Positions 32,955 to 41,981 of a stretch of 64,000 nt of DNA are shown here, in pieces. Each line of letters opens with the position of its first letter. Position 1 is the stretch's first letter. The DNA comes from Coriobacteriaceae bacterium (GTDB lineage Bacteria; Actinomycetota; Coriobacteriia; Coriobacteriales; Coriobacteriaceae): the NCBI GenBank assembly GCA_902835305.1, contig CADFMD010000006.1, positions 1 to 64,000 on the forward strand, read 5' to 3'. Both the position numbers and the translations under genes were made by a program. The notes beneath the pieces were generated by a model. It had not been told where the DNA came from. It made no database searches and saw only the letters and a program-made list of their open reading frames with translations.

Positions 32955-34139
32955 GTGGCCTTCGAGCACTACATATATACCGGGACGACCCGCCTGCGCT
33001 GCGGCTACACCACGGGGAGCTGCGCCGCGCTCGCGGCGAAGGCGGCCTGCGAGATGCTCTTGTCACGAAAGCCCGTCGGCCGCGTGTCGATCGTCACCCC
33101 CGGCGGGCTGCCCGTCGAGGCGAACGTGGTCGACGCATGTATCGGCGAGGGGTGCGCCCAGTGCGCCGTGCGAAAGGACGCAGGCGACGATGCCGATGTG
33201 ACCGACGGCGTGCTCGTGTACGCGCGCGTGGAACATGCGGGGTCGGGCACGGGTGCTGCGGGCAGCAAGGGCGTGCCCGCGCGCGAATCGGAAGTTTCCG
33301 TCGATGGCGGCGTGGGCGTGGGGCGCGTGACGTTGCCCGGGCTCGAGCAGCCGGTGGGGGCGGCCGCCATCAACGCGACGCCGCGCGCGATGATCACTTC
33401 GGCGGTGCGCGAGGTGTGCGCCGCGCACGGCTTTTCTGGAAATATCGCTGTGACGATTTCGGTACCCGAGGGTGTTGCCCTTGCCGAAAAGACCTTCAAC
33501 CCGCACCTGGGGATAGAGGACGGCATCTCCATCCTGGGCACGACGGGCATCGTCGAGCCGCGCAGCCTCGCTGCCTTGCGCGACAGCATCGAGCTCGAGA
33601 TCCGGCAGCATGCGGCTATGGGGCGGCGCGGAGTCGTGCTCACGCCCGGCAACTACGGCGCACAGTTCATCTCGGGGCATTTCCACCTAAACGGTGCGCC
33701 GGTGGTCTTCATCTCCAACTTCGTGGGCGATGCGATTGATTGCTGCGTTCGCGAGGGATTTACCAATGTCCTTCTTGTGGGACACATCGGCAAGCTGGTG
33801 AAGGTCGCGGGCGGCATCATGGACACCCATTCGCGTACCGCCGACTGCCGCGCGGAGATTCTGGCCGCCCACGCGGCCTTGGCCGGCGCGGGCACGAAGA
33901 CCGTGCGCGAGATCATGTCGTCGGTCACGACCACGGCGGCGCTCGAGGTAATCGAGGCCGCCGGCGTGGGGGACGCTGCGCGCGCCTCGCTCGCTGCGGC
34001 AATCGATGACAGGTTGCGCCGCCGCGCGGCGGGCGCATGCGACATCGCCGCGGTCGTGTTCGACGCCGAGCGCCGAGAGCTTTTCCGCACGTCGGGCGCC
34101 GATGCAGTTATCGGGGAATTGGGGGCTACGTATGAGTAA
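32955..34139 (+). CDS. cbiD: Cobalt-precorrin-5B C1-methyltransferase
   Basis: Methylates C-1 after deacylation of the ring. The 394-residue product opens FEHYIYTGTTRLRCGYTTGSCAALAA (shown for family recognition only in part here: RCGYTTGSCAA is the diagnostic motif), and has LGIEDGISILGTTGIVEP and FISNFVGDAID. Residues 95-125 are a Gly/Val-rich insertion. The start is GTG at 32955, one base after the cbiF stop. It overlaps cbiL by 8 bases. Confidence 0.92.
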   Translation: MAFEHYIYTGTTRLRCGYTTGSCAALAAKAACEMLLSRKPVGRVSIVTPGGLPVEANVVDACIGEGCAQCAVRKDAGDDADVTDGVLVYARVEHAGSGTGAAGSKGVPARESEVSVDGGVGVGRVTLPGLEQPVGAAAINATPRAMITSAVREVCAAHGFSGNIAVTISVPEGVALAEKTFNPHLGIEDGISILGTTGIVEPRSLAALRDSIELEIRQHAAMGRRGVVLTPGNYGAQFISGHFHLNGAPVVFISNFVGDAIDCCVREGFTNVLLVGHIGKLVKVAGGIMDTHSRTADCRAEILAAHAALAGAGTKTVREIMSSVTTTAALEVIEAAGVGDAARASLAAAIDDRLRRRAAGACDIAAVVFDAERRELFRTSGADAVIGELGATYE

Positions 34140-34821
34140 AGGCGTGCTGTACGGGGTGGGCACGGGGCCTGGCGACCCCGAGCTGCTCACGATCAAGGCC
34201 GTCCGCACAATCGAATCGTGTCCGGTCATCGCCGCACCGCAGACGGCGGACGGGGCCATGGTCGCGCTCGACATCGTGCGCGGCGCCGTCGACCTTACAG
34301 GCAAGACGGTGATCCCCGTGCGATTCTCGATGACGCGCGACGCCGAGCGCCGCACGGCCGAGCATGCCTCGCTTGTTCGCGAGCTTGTCGCGCACCTGGA
34401 TGCGGTCCGCGACGTCGCGCTGCTGAACCTGGGGGACCCGAGCATCTACGCCACCTTCCAGCGCATAGCGCCCGACGTGCGCGCCTGCGGGTTCGAGGCG
34501 CGCGCCATTCCCGGCGTGCCGAGCTTCTGCGCGGTCGCCGCAGCGCTCGAGCGCGACCTCACGCCCGAGATGTCGTCGCCTCTGCACATCGTGCCCGGCG
34601 GCTACGACGACGTGCGCCGCGCAATCGGCTGGCCGGGGACGAAGGTGGTCATGAAGGCGCGCCGCTCGCTTGCGGACACGAAGCGCATCCTTCGCGAGGA
34701 GGGCGCCTTCGACGGTGCCGAGCTCGTAGAGGACTGTGGGCTTCCGGGCGAGCGTGTGTACCGCTCGCTCGACGATGTGCCCGATCGGGGCAGCTACTTC
34801 TCGACGATGGTGGTGCGCTAG
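34132..34821 (+). CDS. cbiL: Cobalt-precorrin-2 C20-methyltransferase
   Basis: First ring-methylation step after cobalt insertion. The 229-residue product has GVGTGPGDPELLTIKA at the N-terminus, LNLGDPSIYATF in the middle and a PGVPSFCAVAAAL loop, typical of precorrin methylases. The downstream gene cbiG follows with no gap, and the start overlaps cbiD. Its substrate is delivered by cobalt insertion into sirohydrochlorin, the CbiK reaction. Confidence 0.92.
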   Translation: MSKGVLYGVGTGPGDPELLTIKAVRTIESCPVIAAPQTADGAMVALDIVRGAVDLTGKTVIPVRFSMTRDAERRTAEHASLVRELVAHLDAVRDVALLNLGDPSIYATFQRIAPDVRACGFEARAIPGVPSFCAVAAALERDLTPEMSSPLHIVPGGYDDVRRAIGWPGTKVVMKARRSLADTKRILREEGAFDGAELVEDCGLPGERVYRSLDDVPDRGSYFSTMVVR

Positions 34822-35955
34822 ATGAGGGTTTCCTGCATAGCGTTCACTGAGAGGGGGTATGCGTTGGCGGAGCGCATCGCACACGCGCTTTCCGATTGCG
34901 CGCAGACAGGTGAAGATGACCCTGGCTGGGACGTTTCCGTTTCGCGCGGGTTCGGCGAGTGGAAGGCCGACCTGCGCGCATGGACGGCGCTCGCGTGGGA
35001 AGCGTCGGACGCGCTTCTGTTCGTGGGCGCGGCGGGCATCGCCGTGCGGGCGATCGCGCCGCATGTCGCCTCGAAAGCAAGCGATTCCGCGGTTGTGGCG
35101 ATCGACGAGGCGGGGCGCTTTGCCGTCCCGCTTTTGTCGGGGCATTTGGGCGGTGCGAACGAGCTTGCGCAAACTGTGGCACGCGCGGCAGGGGCCATCC
35201 CCGTCATCACCACGGCGACCGACGTCCGCGGCGTGTGGGCGGTGGATACGTGGGCTCGCTGTGCGGGGCTCGCCGTTTCGAATCCCGAGGCCATCAAGCG
35301 AGTGTCGGCGCGGCTGCTTTCGGGCGGGCGCGTGGCGCTCTATTCCGACATGCCGATTTCGGGACAGCTTCCTGAGGGGGTTGACATTGCGTCCGACCGC
35401 GCTCGGGCCGATATTGTCGTGTCGCCGTTCGCTGGCGCGAATGCAGGTGCGTCCGTTCGCGCGGCGGAGACAACGGGCGAGGTCGTGCCCGCCGGTGAGA
35501 CGGGGAAGCCGGCGGGCGTGCGGGCGCAGACGTCTGCGCCCGAGCCGCTTCGCCTTGTCGTGCCCTGCATCGTTGCGGGCATAGGGTGCCGTCGCGGTGC
35601 GTGCGCCGAAGCGATCGGGGAGACGTTTCTTCTCGCGTGCGGGCAGGCGGGTATCTCGCCTTCGGCCGTGCGCGAAGCGGCGACGATCGACGTGAAGGCG
35701 CACGAGGAGGGTCTGCTCGCCTTCTGCCGTGCGCGCAATATCCCGCTTGTGACGTATTCCGCAGAGGAGTTGTCGCAGGTCGAAGGCAGCGTTTCGCCAT
35801 CTGATTTCGTGCGCGCGACGGTGGGGGTCGACAACGTGTGCGAGCGCGCGGCGCTCGCGGACGGGGGCAAACTTATCTTCCCGAAGCTCGCTCACGGCGG
35901 CGTGACCGTCGCGTTTTCCAAGGTAACTATCGAACTTTCGTTTAAGGAGCGGTGA
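34822..35955 (+). CDS. cbiG: Cobalt-precorrin-5A hydrolase
   Basis: Opens the delta-lactone of cobalt-precorrin-5A, releasing acetaldehyde. The 377 residues show the CbiG N-terminal domain (LLFVGAAGIAVRAIAPH, VPLLSGHLGGANELA), a central region with FAGANAG-type variable sequence (about 190-245), and the CbiG C-terminal domain (VAGIGCRRGACAEAI, FCRARNIPLVTYSAEEL). It starts at ATG 34822 immediately after cbiL and overlaps cbiH (TGATG). Confidence 0.93.
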   Translation: MRVSCIAFTERGYALAERIAHALSDCAQTGEDDPGWDVSVSRGFGEWKADLRAWTALAWEASDALLFVGAAGIAVRAIAPHVASKASDSAVVAIDEAGRFAVPLLSGHLGGANELAQTVARAAGAIPVITTATDVRGVWAVDTWARCAGLAVSNPEAIKRVSARLLSGGRVALYSDMPISGQLPEGVDIASDRARADIVVSPFAGANAGASVRAAETTGEVVPAGETGKPAGVRAQTSAPEPLRLVVPCIVAGIGCRRGACAEAIGETFLLACGQAGISPSAVREAATIDVKAHEEGLLAFCRARNIPLVTYSAEELSQVEGSVSPSDFVRATVGVDNVCERAALADGGKLIFPKLAHGGVTVAFSKVTIELSFKER

Positions 35956-36698
35956 TGGGAAAGCTCTTCGTGGTGGGGATCGGTCCGGGCGGCCCCGACG
36001 GCATGACGATTGCGGCTCGGCGCGCGCTCGAGGCGGCCGACATCGCTGTGGGGTACACGAAATACGTGGAGCTCGCGCTCGCCGCCGTGCCCGACGCGGC
36101 GCATCTCGCGACGCCGATGATGCACGAGGTCGAACGGTGCCGCCTGGCGCTTTCGCGCGCGCAGAGTGGAGAAGCCGTGGCGCTCGTGTGCAGCGGTGAC
36201 GCGGGCGTGTACGGCATGGCGAGCCCCGTGCTGGAGCTTGCGGAGGACTACCCCGATGTAGACGTGGAAGTTATCGCCGGGGCCACCGCGGCTCAGAGCG
36301 GGTCGGCGGTGCTCGGCGCCCCGCTTGCCCACGACTTCGCGGTCGTGTCGCTCTCCGACCTGCTTACGCCGTGGGAGGTCATCGAGCGCAGGCTCGCCGC
36401 CGTGGCGAGCGCCGACTTCTGCATCTGTTTGTACAACCCGCGCAGCAGAAAGCGCGCCGACAGGCTCTCGCGCGCGGCGAAGATTATGCTCGAATGGAAG
36501 GCCCCCAACACGCTCTGCGGCTGGGTACGCAACATCGGGCGCGAGGGGCAGCAGTCGGGCATGTGCAGGCTCTCCGAGCTGGGGGAGTTCGACGCCGACA
36601 TGTTCACCACCGTGTTCGTCGGCAACGCGGACACGAAGCGCGTAGGCGGCCGTATGGTCACGCCGCGCGGGTATCGGGAGATTCCATGCGAAAGGTAA
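35955..36698 (+). CDS. cbiH: Cobalt-precorrin-3B C17-methyltransferase
   Basis: Catalyses C-17 methylation with ring contraction. The 247-residue product contains VVGIGPGGPDGMT, the VCSGDAGVYGMASP loop, AGATAAQSGSAVLGAPLAHDF and YNPRSRKRADRL, all family-typical. The ribosome site AAGGAG five bases upstream favours ATG 35955; a GTG at 35952 is possible. It overlaps the next gene by 13 bases. Confidence 0.93.
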   Translation: MGKLFVVGIGPGGPDGMTIAARRALEAADIAVGYTKYVELALAAVPDAAHLATPMMHEVERCRLALSRAQSGEAVALVCSGDAGVYGMASPVLELAEDYPDVDVEVIAGATAAQSGSAVLGAPLAHDFAVVSLSDLLTPWEVIERRLAAVASADFCICLYNPRSRKRADRLSRAAKIMLEWKAPNTLCGWVRNIGREGQQSGMCRLSELGEFDADMFTTVFVGNADTKRVGGRMVTPRGYREIPCER

Positions 36699-38158
36699 CG
36701 ATCATCGGGGCGGGGCCCGGAAACCCCGACTTGCTCTCGCGCGCGGCGCTCGACGCGATCGACATCGCCGACGTGGTCATCGGCGCTCATCGCGCGCTTG
36801 TCAGCATCGACGTGCCGCCCGACGTGGTGAGATGCGAGCTCGTGAAGACGGCGGACATCGTCGCCGCGCTCACCGATGCTGTGTCGTGGCAGCGCGCCGT
36901 GGTCGTGATGACGGGCGATGTGGGGCTGTTCAGCGGCGCGCGCCGCCTGGTGGAGGCGCTCTCCGGCGACGCGCAGGTGGACGTGCGCGTCATTCCCGGC
37001 ATAAGCTCAGCGTCGTATCTCGCCGCGCGCCTCGCGCGTCCATGGCAGGATTGGCGCTTCGCGAGCGCTCACGGCGTGGCGTGCGACATCGTGGCCGAGG
37101 CCGAGCACGCAGGTGAGCTCTTCCTCGCCACGTCGGGCGGGGAAGACCCCTCGCGGCTTTCGGGCGAGCTTGTGCAGGCGGGCTTCGGGGACGCGCGCGT
37201 GACGGTGGCCGAGCGCCTGTCGTACCCCGACGAGCGCATCACCTGCGCGACCGCAAGTGAAATCGCAGGTCAGACGTTCGACGACTTGAACGTGATGCTT
37301 ATCGAGTTCGCAGGCTGCGCCGGGTCGCCTGCGGGCTCTAGCGCAGCCTCCGAGGCGCCGGCCGGCGCGTCTGCGCCCGCGGCTGCTTCTTTCGCGGCGG
37401 ACTCTGCGGGCGCATCCCGCGCCGCGAGCTCCCGCTGGCCGTACGCTTCCTCGGGCATTCCCGACGAGCTCTTCATCCGCGGCGACGTTCCCATGACCAA
37501 GCAGGAGGTGCGCGCCGTCGCGCTCGCGAAGCTGCGCCTTACCGCGACCGACACCGTGTGGGACGTCGGCGCCGGCACGGGGAGCGTGTCGATCGAGGCG
37601 GCGCTCGTCGCGCGAGCGGGGTCGGTATGGGCGGTCGAGCGCAACGCGGCCGGCGTGCGGCTCATCCGAGAGAACGCGGATGCATTCGGGTGCGGCAACG
37701 TGCATGCGGTCCCCGGTGTCGCCCCCGAAGCGCTCGCGAAACTGCCTGTCCCCGACGCCGTGTTCGTCGGCGGGAGCGCGGGCGAGCTTCCCTCCATCGT
37801 GGAGGCGGCGCTCGAGAAGAACTCGCAGGTTCGCCTGTGCGTGCCATGCGTCACCGTTGAGACGCTCACCGAGGCGTGCGCGCTCCTCTCGGGTTCGCGC
37901 TTTAAGGGGTTCGAGGCGTGCCAGGTGTCGGCCGCCCGCGCTGAGGCTGTAGGCTCGCACCATCTTATGAAGGCGCAAAACCCCGTGTTCCTCGTCAGTG
38001 CGCGCGGTGCGAGCGCGGATGCCGAGGAGCTTGCCGAAGTCGGCGCGCTTGCTGAGTCGCCTTTCGGGGAGAACCCCTCTGTCGAGGGGAACCCATCCGT
38101 TGAGGTGGTCTCGCTTGCTAACTGCAACGCCGCAGGTGGGGAAGGCGGTGCCCGGTGA
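36686..38158 (+). CDS. Fused cobalt-precorrin-7 C5-methyltransferase / cobalt-precorrin-6B C15-methyltransferase (decarboxylating)
   Basis: A CbiE-CbiT fusion of 490 residues. The N-terminal half (1-210) is a precorrin methylase (MRKVTIIGAGPGNPDLLSRA, MTGDVGLFSGARRL, PGISSASYLAARL). An Ala/Ser-rich linker follows (about 212-255). The C-terminal half (about 258-440) is a class I SAM methyltransferase (VWDVGAGTGSVSIEAAL, VFVGGSAGELPSIV). A final tail of about 50 low-complexity residues has no clear match. Fused CbiET is equivalent to CobL of the aerobic pathway. It overlaps cbiA by four bases. Confidence 0.92.
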   Translation: MRKVTIIGAGPGNPDLLSRAALDAIDIADVVIGAHRALVSIDVPPDVVRCELVKTADIVAALTDAVSWQRAVVVMTGDVGLFSGARRLVEALSGDAQVDVRVIPGISSASYLAARLARPWQDWRFASAHGVACDIVAEAEHAGELFLATSGGEDPSRLSGELVQAGFGDARVTVAERLSYPDERITCATASEIAGQTFDDLNVMLIEFAGCAGSPAGSSAASEAPAGASAPAAASFAADSAGASRAASSRWPYASSGIPDELFIRGDVPMTKQEVRAVALAKLRLTATDTVWDVGAGTGSVSIEAALVARAGSVWAVERNAAGVRLIRENADAFGCGNVHAVPGVAPEALAKLPVPDAVFVGGSAGELPSIVEAALEKNSQVRLCVPCVTVETLTEACALLSGSRFKGFEACQVSAARAEAVGSHHLMKAQNPVFLVSARGASADAEELAEVGALAESPFGENPSVEGNPSVEVVSLANCNAAGGEGGAR

Positions 38159-39537
38159 GCACGTCCATCCCGCGCTTCATGGTCGCTGCGCCCTCGAGCG
38201 GGAGCGGCAAGACGGTCGTCACGTGCGCGCTCCTGCGCGCGCTCGCGCGCCGCGGCCTTGCATGCGCGGCCTTCAAATGCGGCCCCGACTACATTGACCC
38301 GCTCTTTCATCGCCGCGTCGTGGGTGCGTGCTCGGGCAACTTAGACGGCTTCTTCACTGACGCCCCGACGCTGCGCGCCCTGCTCGCACGCGGCGCCGCG
38401 GGCGCGGATGTCGCGGTGCTCGAGGGGGTCATGGGCTTCTACGACGGCATGGCGCCCGGCGTGGCCGACGCGAGCAGCTATCAGGTTGCGCGCGACACGG
38501 AAACGCCGGTCGTTTTAGTGGTGAACGGGCGCGGGGCGTCTTTATCGCTCGCCGCCGTAATCCGCGGCATCGCCGAGTTCCTGCCTTGTGCGAACGTGCG
38601 CGGCGTCGTACTGAACAAGACGAGCGCCGCTGCCTGCGCCTACGCGGCGCCTGCGATCGAGAAGCACACGGGCGTCGCGGTTTTGGGGAATATCCCCGCC
38701 GACGATGCGTTCTCGCTCGAAAGCCGGCATCTGGGGCTAGTGACCGCCGACGAGGTCGAGCAGCTCTCCGCGCGCATCGGCAAGATGGCCGAGCTGGTGG
38801 AAAAGAGCGTTGACGTCGACCGCTTGCTCGAAATGGCGGCGACGGCATCCGATATCCGCGAGGAACCTTACCGGTTGGAGCCGATCGCGGGAGCGCGGCC
38901 CATCGTCGCTGTCGCACGTGACGAGGCGTTCTCGTTCTACTACGAGGAGAACCTGCGCGCGCTCGAGGACCTTGGTTGCGAGCTGGCCTTTTTCAGCCCC
39001 CTGTGTGATAGCGAGTTGCCCCGGGGGACAAGCGCCCTCTATCTGGGGGGCGGCTACCCGGAGCTCCATGCGCGGCAGCTCTCCGAGAACGCGCCGATGC
39101 GCGAGGCGGTGCGGCGCGCGGTGGAATCCGGCATGCCGACGGTCGCCGAATGCGGTGGGTTTCTGTACCTGCAGCGCGAAATCGCCGATAGCGAGGGGCG
39201 GCGCTGGCCTGTTGCGGGCGCCCTTGAGGGCGCAAGCGAGAACGGGGGAAGGCTGTCCCATTTCGGGTACGTGGAGCTTACTTCCCAACGCGACGGGCTC
39301 TACGGGCCGCGCGGCACACGCATCCGCGCGCACGAGTTCCACTACTGGCAGTCCACCTGCCCGGGCGGCGACTTTTGGGCGCAGAAGCCCCGGCGCGACA
39401 AGGGCTGGCCGTGCATGACGACCACCCCGTCCCTGGTGGCGGGCTTCCCGCATGTGTACTATCCTGCGAACCCCGACGTTGCGCGCGCGTTCGCGTCTGC
39501 CGCAGCGTCGTTCGCAGAGAGGAGGCGGCATGGCTGA
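38155..39537 (+). CDS. cbiA: Cobyrinic acid a,c-diamide synthase
   Basis: Glutamine-dependent amidation of the a and c carboxylates of cobyrinate. The 460-residue product has an N-terminal P-loop domain (VAAPSSGSGKTVVTCALLRA, KCGPDYIDPLFH, EGVMGFYDG) and a C-terminal class I glutamine amidotransferase domain (LYLGGGYPELHA; nucleophile Cys in TVAECGGFLYL; late His in HEFHYW). The start GTG 38155 overlaps the cbiET stop. cobT follows with an 8-base overlap. Confidence 0.94.
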   Translation: MSTSIPRFMVAAPSSGSGKTVVTCALLRALARRGLACAAFKCGPDYIDPLFHRRVVGACSGNLDGFFTDAPTLRALLARGAAGADVAVLEGVMGFYDGMAPGVADASSYQVARDTETPVVLVVNGRGASLSLAAVIRGIAEFLPCANVRGVVLNKTSAAACAYAAPAIEKHTGVAVLGNIPADDAFSLESRHLGLVTADEVEQLSARIGKMAELVEKSVDVDRLLEMAATASDIREEPYRLEPIAGARPIVAVARDEAFSFYYEENLRALEDLGCELAFFSPLCDSELPRGTSALYLGGGYPELHARQLSENAPMREAVRRAVESGMPTVAECGGFLYLQREIADSEGRRWPVAGALEGASENGGRLSHFGYVELTSQRDGLYGPRGTRIRAHEFHYWQSTCPGGDFWAQKPRRDKGWPCMTTTPSLVAGFPHVYYPANPDVARAFASAAASFAERRRHG

Positions 39538-40672
39538 AGCAACCGAAACCGCGCTTGCCTGCATCCGCGAGGAAGTCGAGCGCGCGTTCTCGTCGGCGCC
39601 GGGCGCCGTGCTCGAAGCCGCGCTCTCCCGGATCGCGCCCGCAGACGAGTGCGCCCGCGCCGCCGCGTACGCCGCGTGGGATTCCATTGCGCACCCCTTG
39701 GGGGGATTGGGCGACTTTGAAGACGCTGTCGCGTGTATCGCCGCAGCTCAGGGGAGCGCCGAGGTGGCCGAGTTTCCCCGTGCGCTCGCGGTATTCTTCT
39801 CCGACAACGGGGTCGTTGCCGAAGGCGTGTCGCAAAGCGGGCAAGATGTGACGCGAGCCGTCGCGCGCAACATGTGCGAGGGGGCCGCGAGCGCCTGCCG
39901 CATGGCGGCGTTCGCGGGTGCCGAGGTCGTGCCCGTCGACGTGGGTATGGCCCGGGGCATAGAAGACGCGCGCATGGTGCGCGCGAACGTGCGGCGGGGG
40001 AGCGGCAACATCGCTCACGGCTCCGCTATGTCTCGCGATGGGGCCGTGCGCGCGATCGAGGTCGGAATCGCCGTCGCGTGCGGGCTTGCCCGCGCCGGCG
40101 TGCGCCTTCTCGCCTCGGGCGAGATGGGCATCGGCAACACGACCACCTCGGCGGCGGTGGCCGCAGTGCTCATCCGGGCGGACGCGCGGAGCCTTGTCGG
40201 GCGCGGCGCGGGGCTCTCGGACGCCTCGCTCGCGCGCAAGCGCGACGTGGTCGAGCGCGCTATCGACGCGAACTCGCCCGATCCCGCCGACCCGATCGAC
40301 GTGCTCTCGAAGGTGGGCGGCTTCGACATCGCTGCGATGTGCGGCTTCTACCTGGGGGCCGCGGCCTCGAAGGCACCGGCGCTCCTCGACGGGGTCATAT
40401 CCTGCACGGCGGCCCTGTGCGCGGCGCGCCTGTGCCCCAACGCCTTGGGCTACCTCGTGGGCACCCACGCATCAAGCGAACCCGCAAGCCGGGAGCTCCT
40501 TCGCGAGCTCGGCATAAAGGCGCCCCTCGACGCAGGCATGCACTTGGGCGAGGGCGCGGGCGCCATGGCGTATCTCCCCCTTCTGGATTCGGCGCTGCGC
40601 GTGTACCGGGATGGGAAGACGTTCACGGCGACTGGCATGGCTGCTTACGAGCATTTCGAGGCCGGGAAATGA
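39530..40672 (+). CDS. cobT: Nicotinate-nucleotide-dimethylbenzimidazole phosphoribosyltransferase
   Basis: Activates the lower-ligand base to alpha-ribazole-5'-phosphate. The 380 residues carry FFSDNGVVAEGVSQS, GEMGIGNTTTSAAV, and the catalytic-glutamate loop HLGEGAGAMA near the C-terminus. No dimethylbenzimidazole synthesis genes (bluB or bza) are in the window, so the base must come from elsewhere. GGAGG precedes ATG 39530. The stop overlaps cobU (ATGA). Confidence 0.93.
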   Translation: MAEATETALACIREEVERAFSSAPGAVLEAALSRIAPADECARAAAYAAWDSIAHPLGGLGDFEDAVACIAAAQGSAEVAEFPRALAVFFSDNGVVAEGVSQSGQDVTRAVARNMCEGAASACRMAAFAGAEVVPVDVGMARGIEDARMVRANVRRGSGNIAHGSAMSRDGAVRAIEVGIAVACGLARAGVRLLASGEMGIGNTTTSAAVAAVLIRADARSLVGRGAGLSDASLARKRDVVERAIDANSPDPADPIDVLSKVGGFDIAAMCGFYLGAAASKAPALLDGVISCTAALCAARLCPNALGYLVGTHASSEPASRELLRELGIKAPLDAGMHLGEGAGAMAYLPLLDSALRVYRDGKTFTATGMAAYEHFEAGK

Positions 40673-41217
40673 CGGTGACGCTCGTCATCGGCGCCGCCGC
40701 GAGCGGCAAGAGCGCCTACGCCGAGTCCCTGTGCCTCGGGCACGACGGCCCTCGCGTGTACCTGGCAACGATGGAGCCCTTCGGGGAAGAGGGCGCCCGC
40801 CGCATCGCGCGCCATCGTGCGCTGCGCGAAGGCAAAGGGTTTTCCACCCTCGAGTGCTCGCGTGACGTGGGCGCCGCAGCGCCCGGGCTTCCGCGCGGCT
40901 GCACGCTTCTTTTGGAGGACGTGGGCAACCTGGTTGCGAACGAGCTCTTCGCGGAAGGCGGCTTGTCCCCACGTGACCCTGACGCTGCGGCGCGCGAGGT
41001 GCTCGGAGGCATCGAACGGCTCGCTCAGGCCGCTGCGTATACGGTGGTGGTCACCGTCGACGTGTTCGCCGATGGGATGCGCTACGATGAGGGGACCGAG
41101 GCATGGAGGCGCGCGCTCGCGCGCGTGAACGCGGGCGTGGCGGCGCTGGCCGACCGCGCAGTCGAAGTGGTATGCGGGATTCCCGTGTGGATGAAAGGTG
41201 AAGGACCTACAAGGTGA
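40669..41217 (+). CDS. cobU: Adenosylcobinamide kinase / phosphate guanylyltransferase
   Basis: Phosphorylates adenosylcobinamide and then attaches GMP. The 182 residues have a P-loop GAAASGKS (8-15), the ATMEPFGEEG and RIARHRALR segment containing the GMP-accepting histidine, LLLEDVGNLVANELF, and a C-terminal VCGIPVWMKG. The next gene but one encodes a second, diverged CobU-like domain. Coupled to cobT and cobS by overlaps. Confidence 0.92.
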   Translation: MTVTLVIGAAASGKSAYAESLCLGHDGPRVYLATMEPFGEEGARRIARHRALREGKGFSTLECSRDVGAAAPGLPRGCTLLLEDVGNLVANELFAEGGLSPRDPDAAAREVLGGIERLAQAAAYTVVVTVDVFADGMRYDEGTEAWRRALARVNAGVAALADRAVEVVCGIPVWMKGEGPTR

Positions 41218-41981
41218 AGATGGTAGAGGCAATCGGCGCGGCGTTCGGAACGTTCTCGCGCATCCCCGTCCCGAAATCGGCCTGGACCGATTTCGGGTCA
41301 ACCCATGCACTTGCCGCGTTTCCCCTGGTGGGCCTTGCGGAAGGCTTCCTCATGACGGCGTGGGGACACGTTGCGAACCTGCTCGGCGTGCCCGCGACCA
41401 TCGTCGCGGCCGTGCTCGTGGCGCTGCCTGTGGCGGTGACGGGAGGCATCCACCTAGACGGGCTCTGCGACACCTCCGATGCGCTTGCAAGTTGGGCCCC
41501 GCGCGAGCGAAAGCTCGAGATCATGCACGACCCGCGGGCGGGCGCCTTCGGGGTCATCGGTGTTGTTGTGTACCTTATTCTGCAGTTTTCCCTGTTCACC
41601 GCGCTGCCGCTTACGGCGGGGGCGTTCCTCGCGCTTCTGTGCTCGCTCGTGTTCTCCCGCGCGCTTTCGGGACTCGCCGTTGAATGCTGGCCTGCCGCGC
41701 GGGCGGACGGCATGGCCGCGGGGCTCTCGCCTGCGAAGAAGCGCGCGGCGATCGTCGTGCCGCTTTGCGCTTTCGCTGCGGCTTCGGCTGCAGGGATGGT
41801 CGCGTGCGTTCAGGCCGTCGGCGCCCTTATGGCGGTGGCGGGGCTTTTGGTGCTCGCGTGGTACCGCCATGTTGCCCTGTCCCGCTTCGGCGGGGTGACG
41901 GGGGATTTGGCCGGATGGTTTCTGCAATGGGCCGAGCTCGCGATGCTTGCCATGCTGGTGGTGGGGGGCATGCTCCTATGA
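41214..41981 (+). CDS. cobS: Adenosylcobinamide-GDP ribazoletransferase (cobalamin synthase)
   Basis: A membrane enzyme joining adenosylcobinamide-GDP and alpha-ribazole phosphate. The 255-residue product has several hydrophobic helices and the signature HLDGLCDTSDALASW with the acidic metal-binding motif, plus IMHDPRAGAFGVIGVV. It starts at GTG 41214 (ATG 41220 possible) and overlaps the next gene by four bases. Confidence 0.93.
   Translation: MKMVEAIGAAFGTFSRIPVPKSAWTDFGSTHALAAFPLVGLAEGFLMTAWGHVANLLGVPATIVAAVLVALPVAVTGGIHLDGLCDTSDALASWAPRERKLEIMHDPRAGAFGVIGVVVYLILQFSLFTALPLTAGAFLALLCSLVFSRALSGLAVECWPAARADGMAAGLSPAKKRAAIVVPLCAFAAASAAGMVACVQAVGALMAVAGLLVLAWYRHVALSRFGGVTGDLAGWFLQWAELAMLAMLVVGGMLL

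Noticed and set aside
34126..35895. A 589-codon minus-strand frame across cbiL and cbiG
   Set aside because: Antisense shadow in GC-rich DNA, with long Arg-rich runs and no motif.
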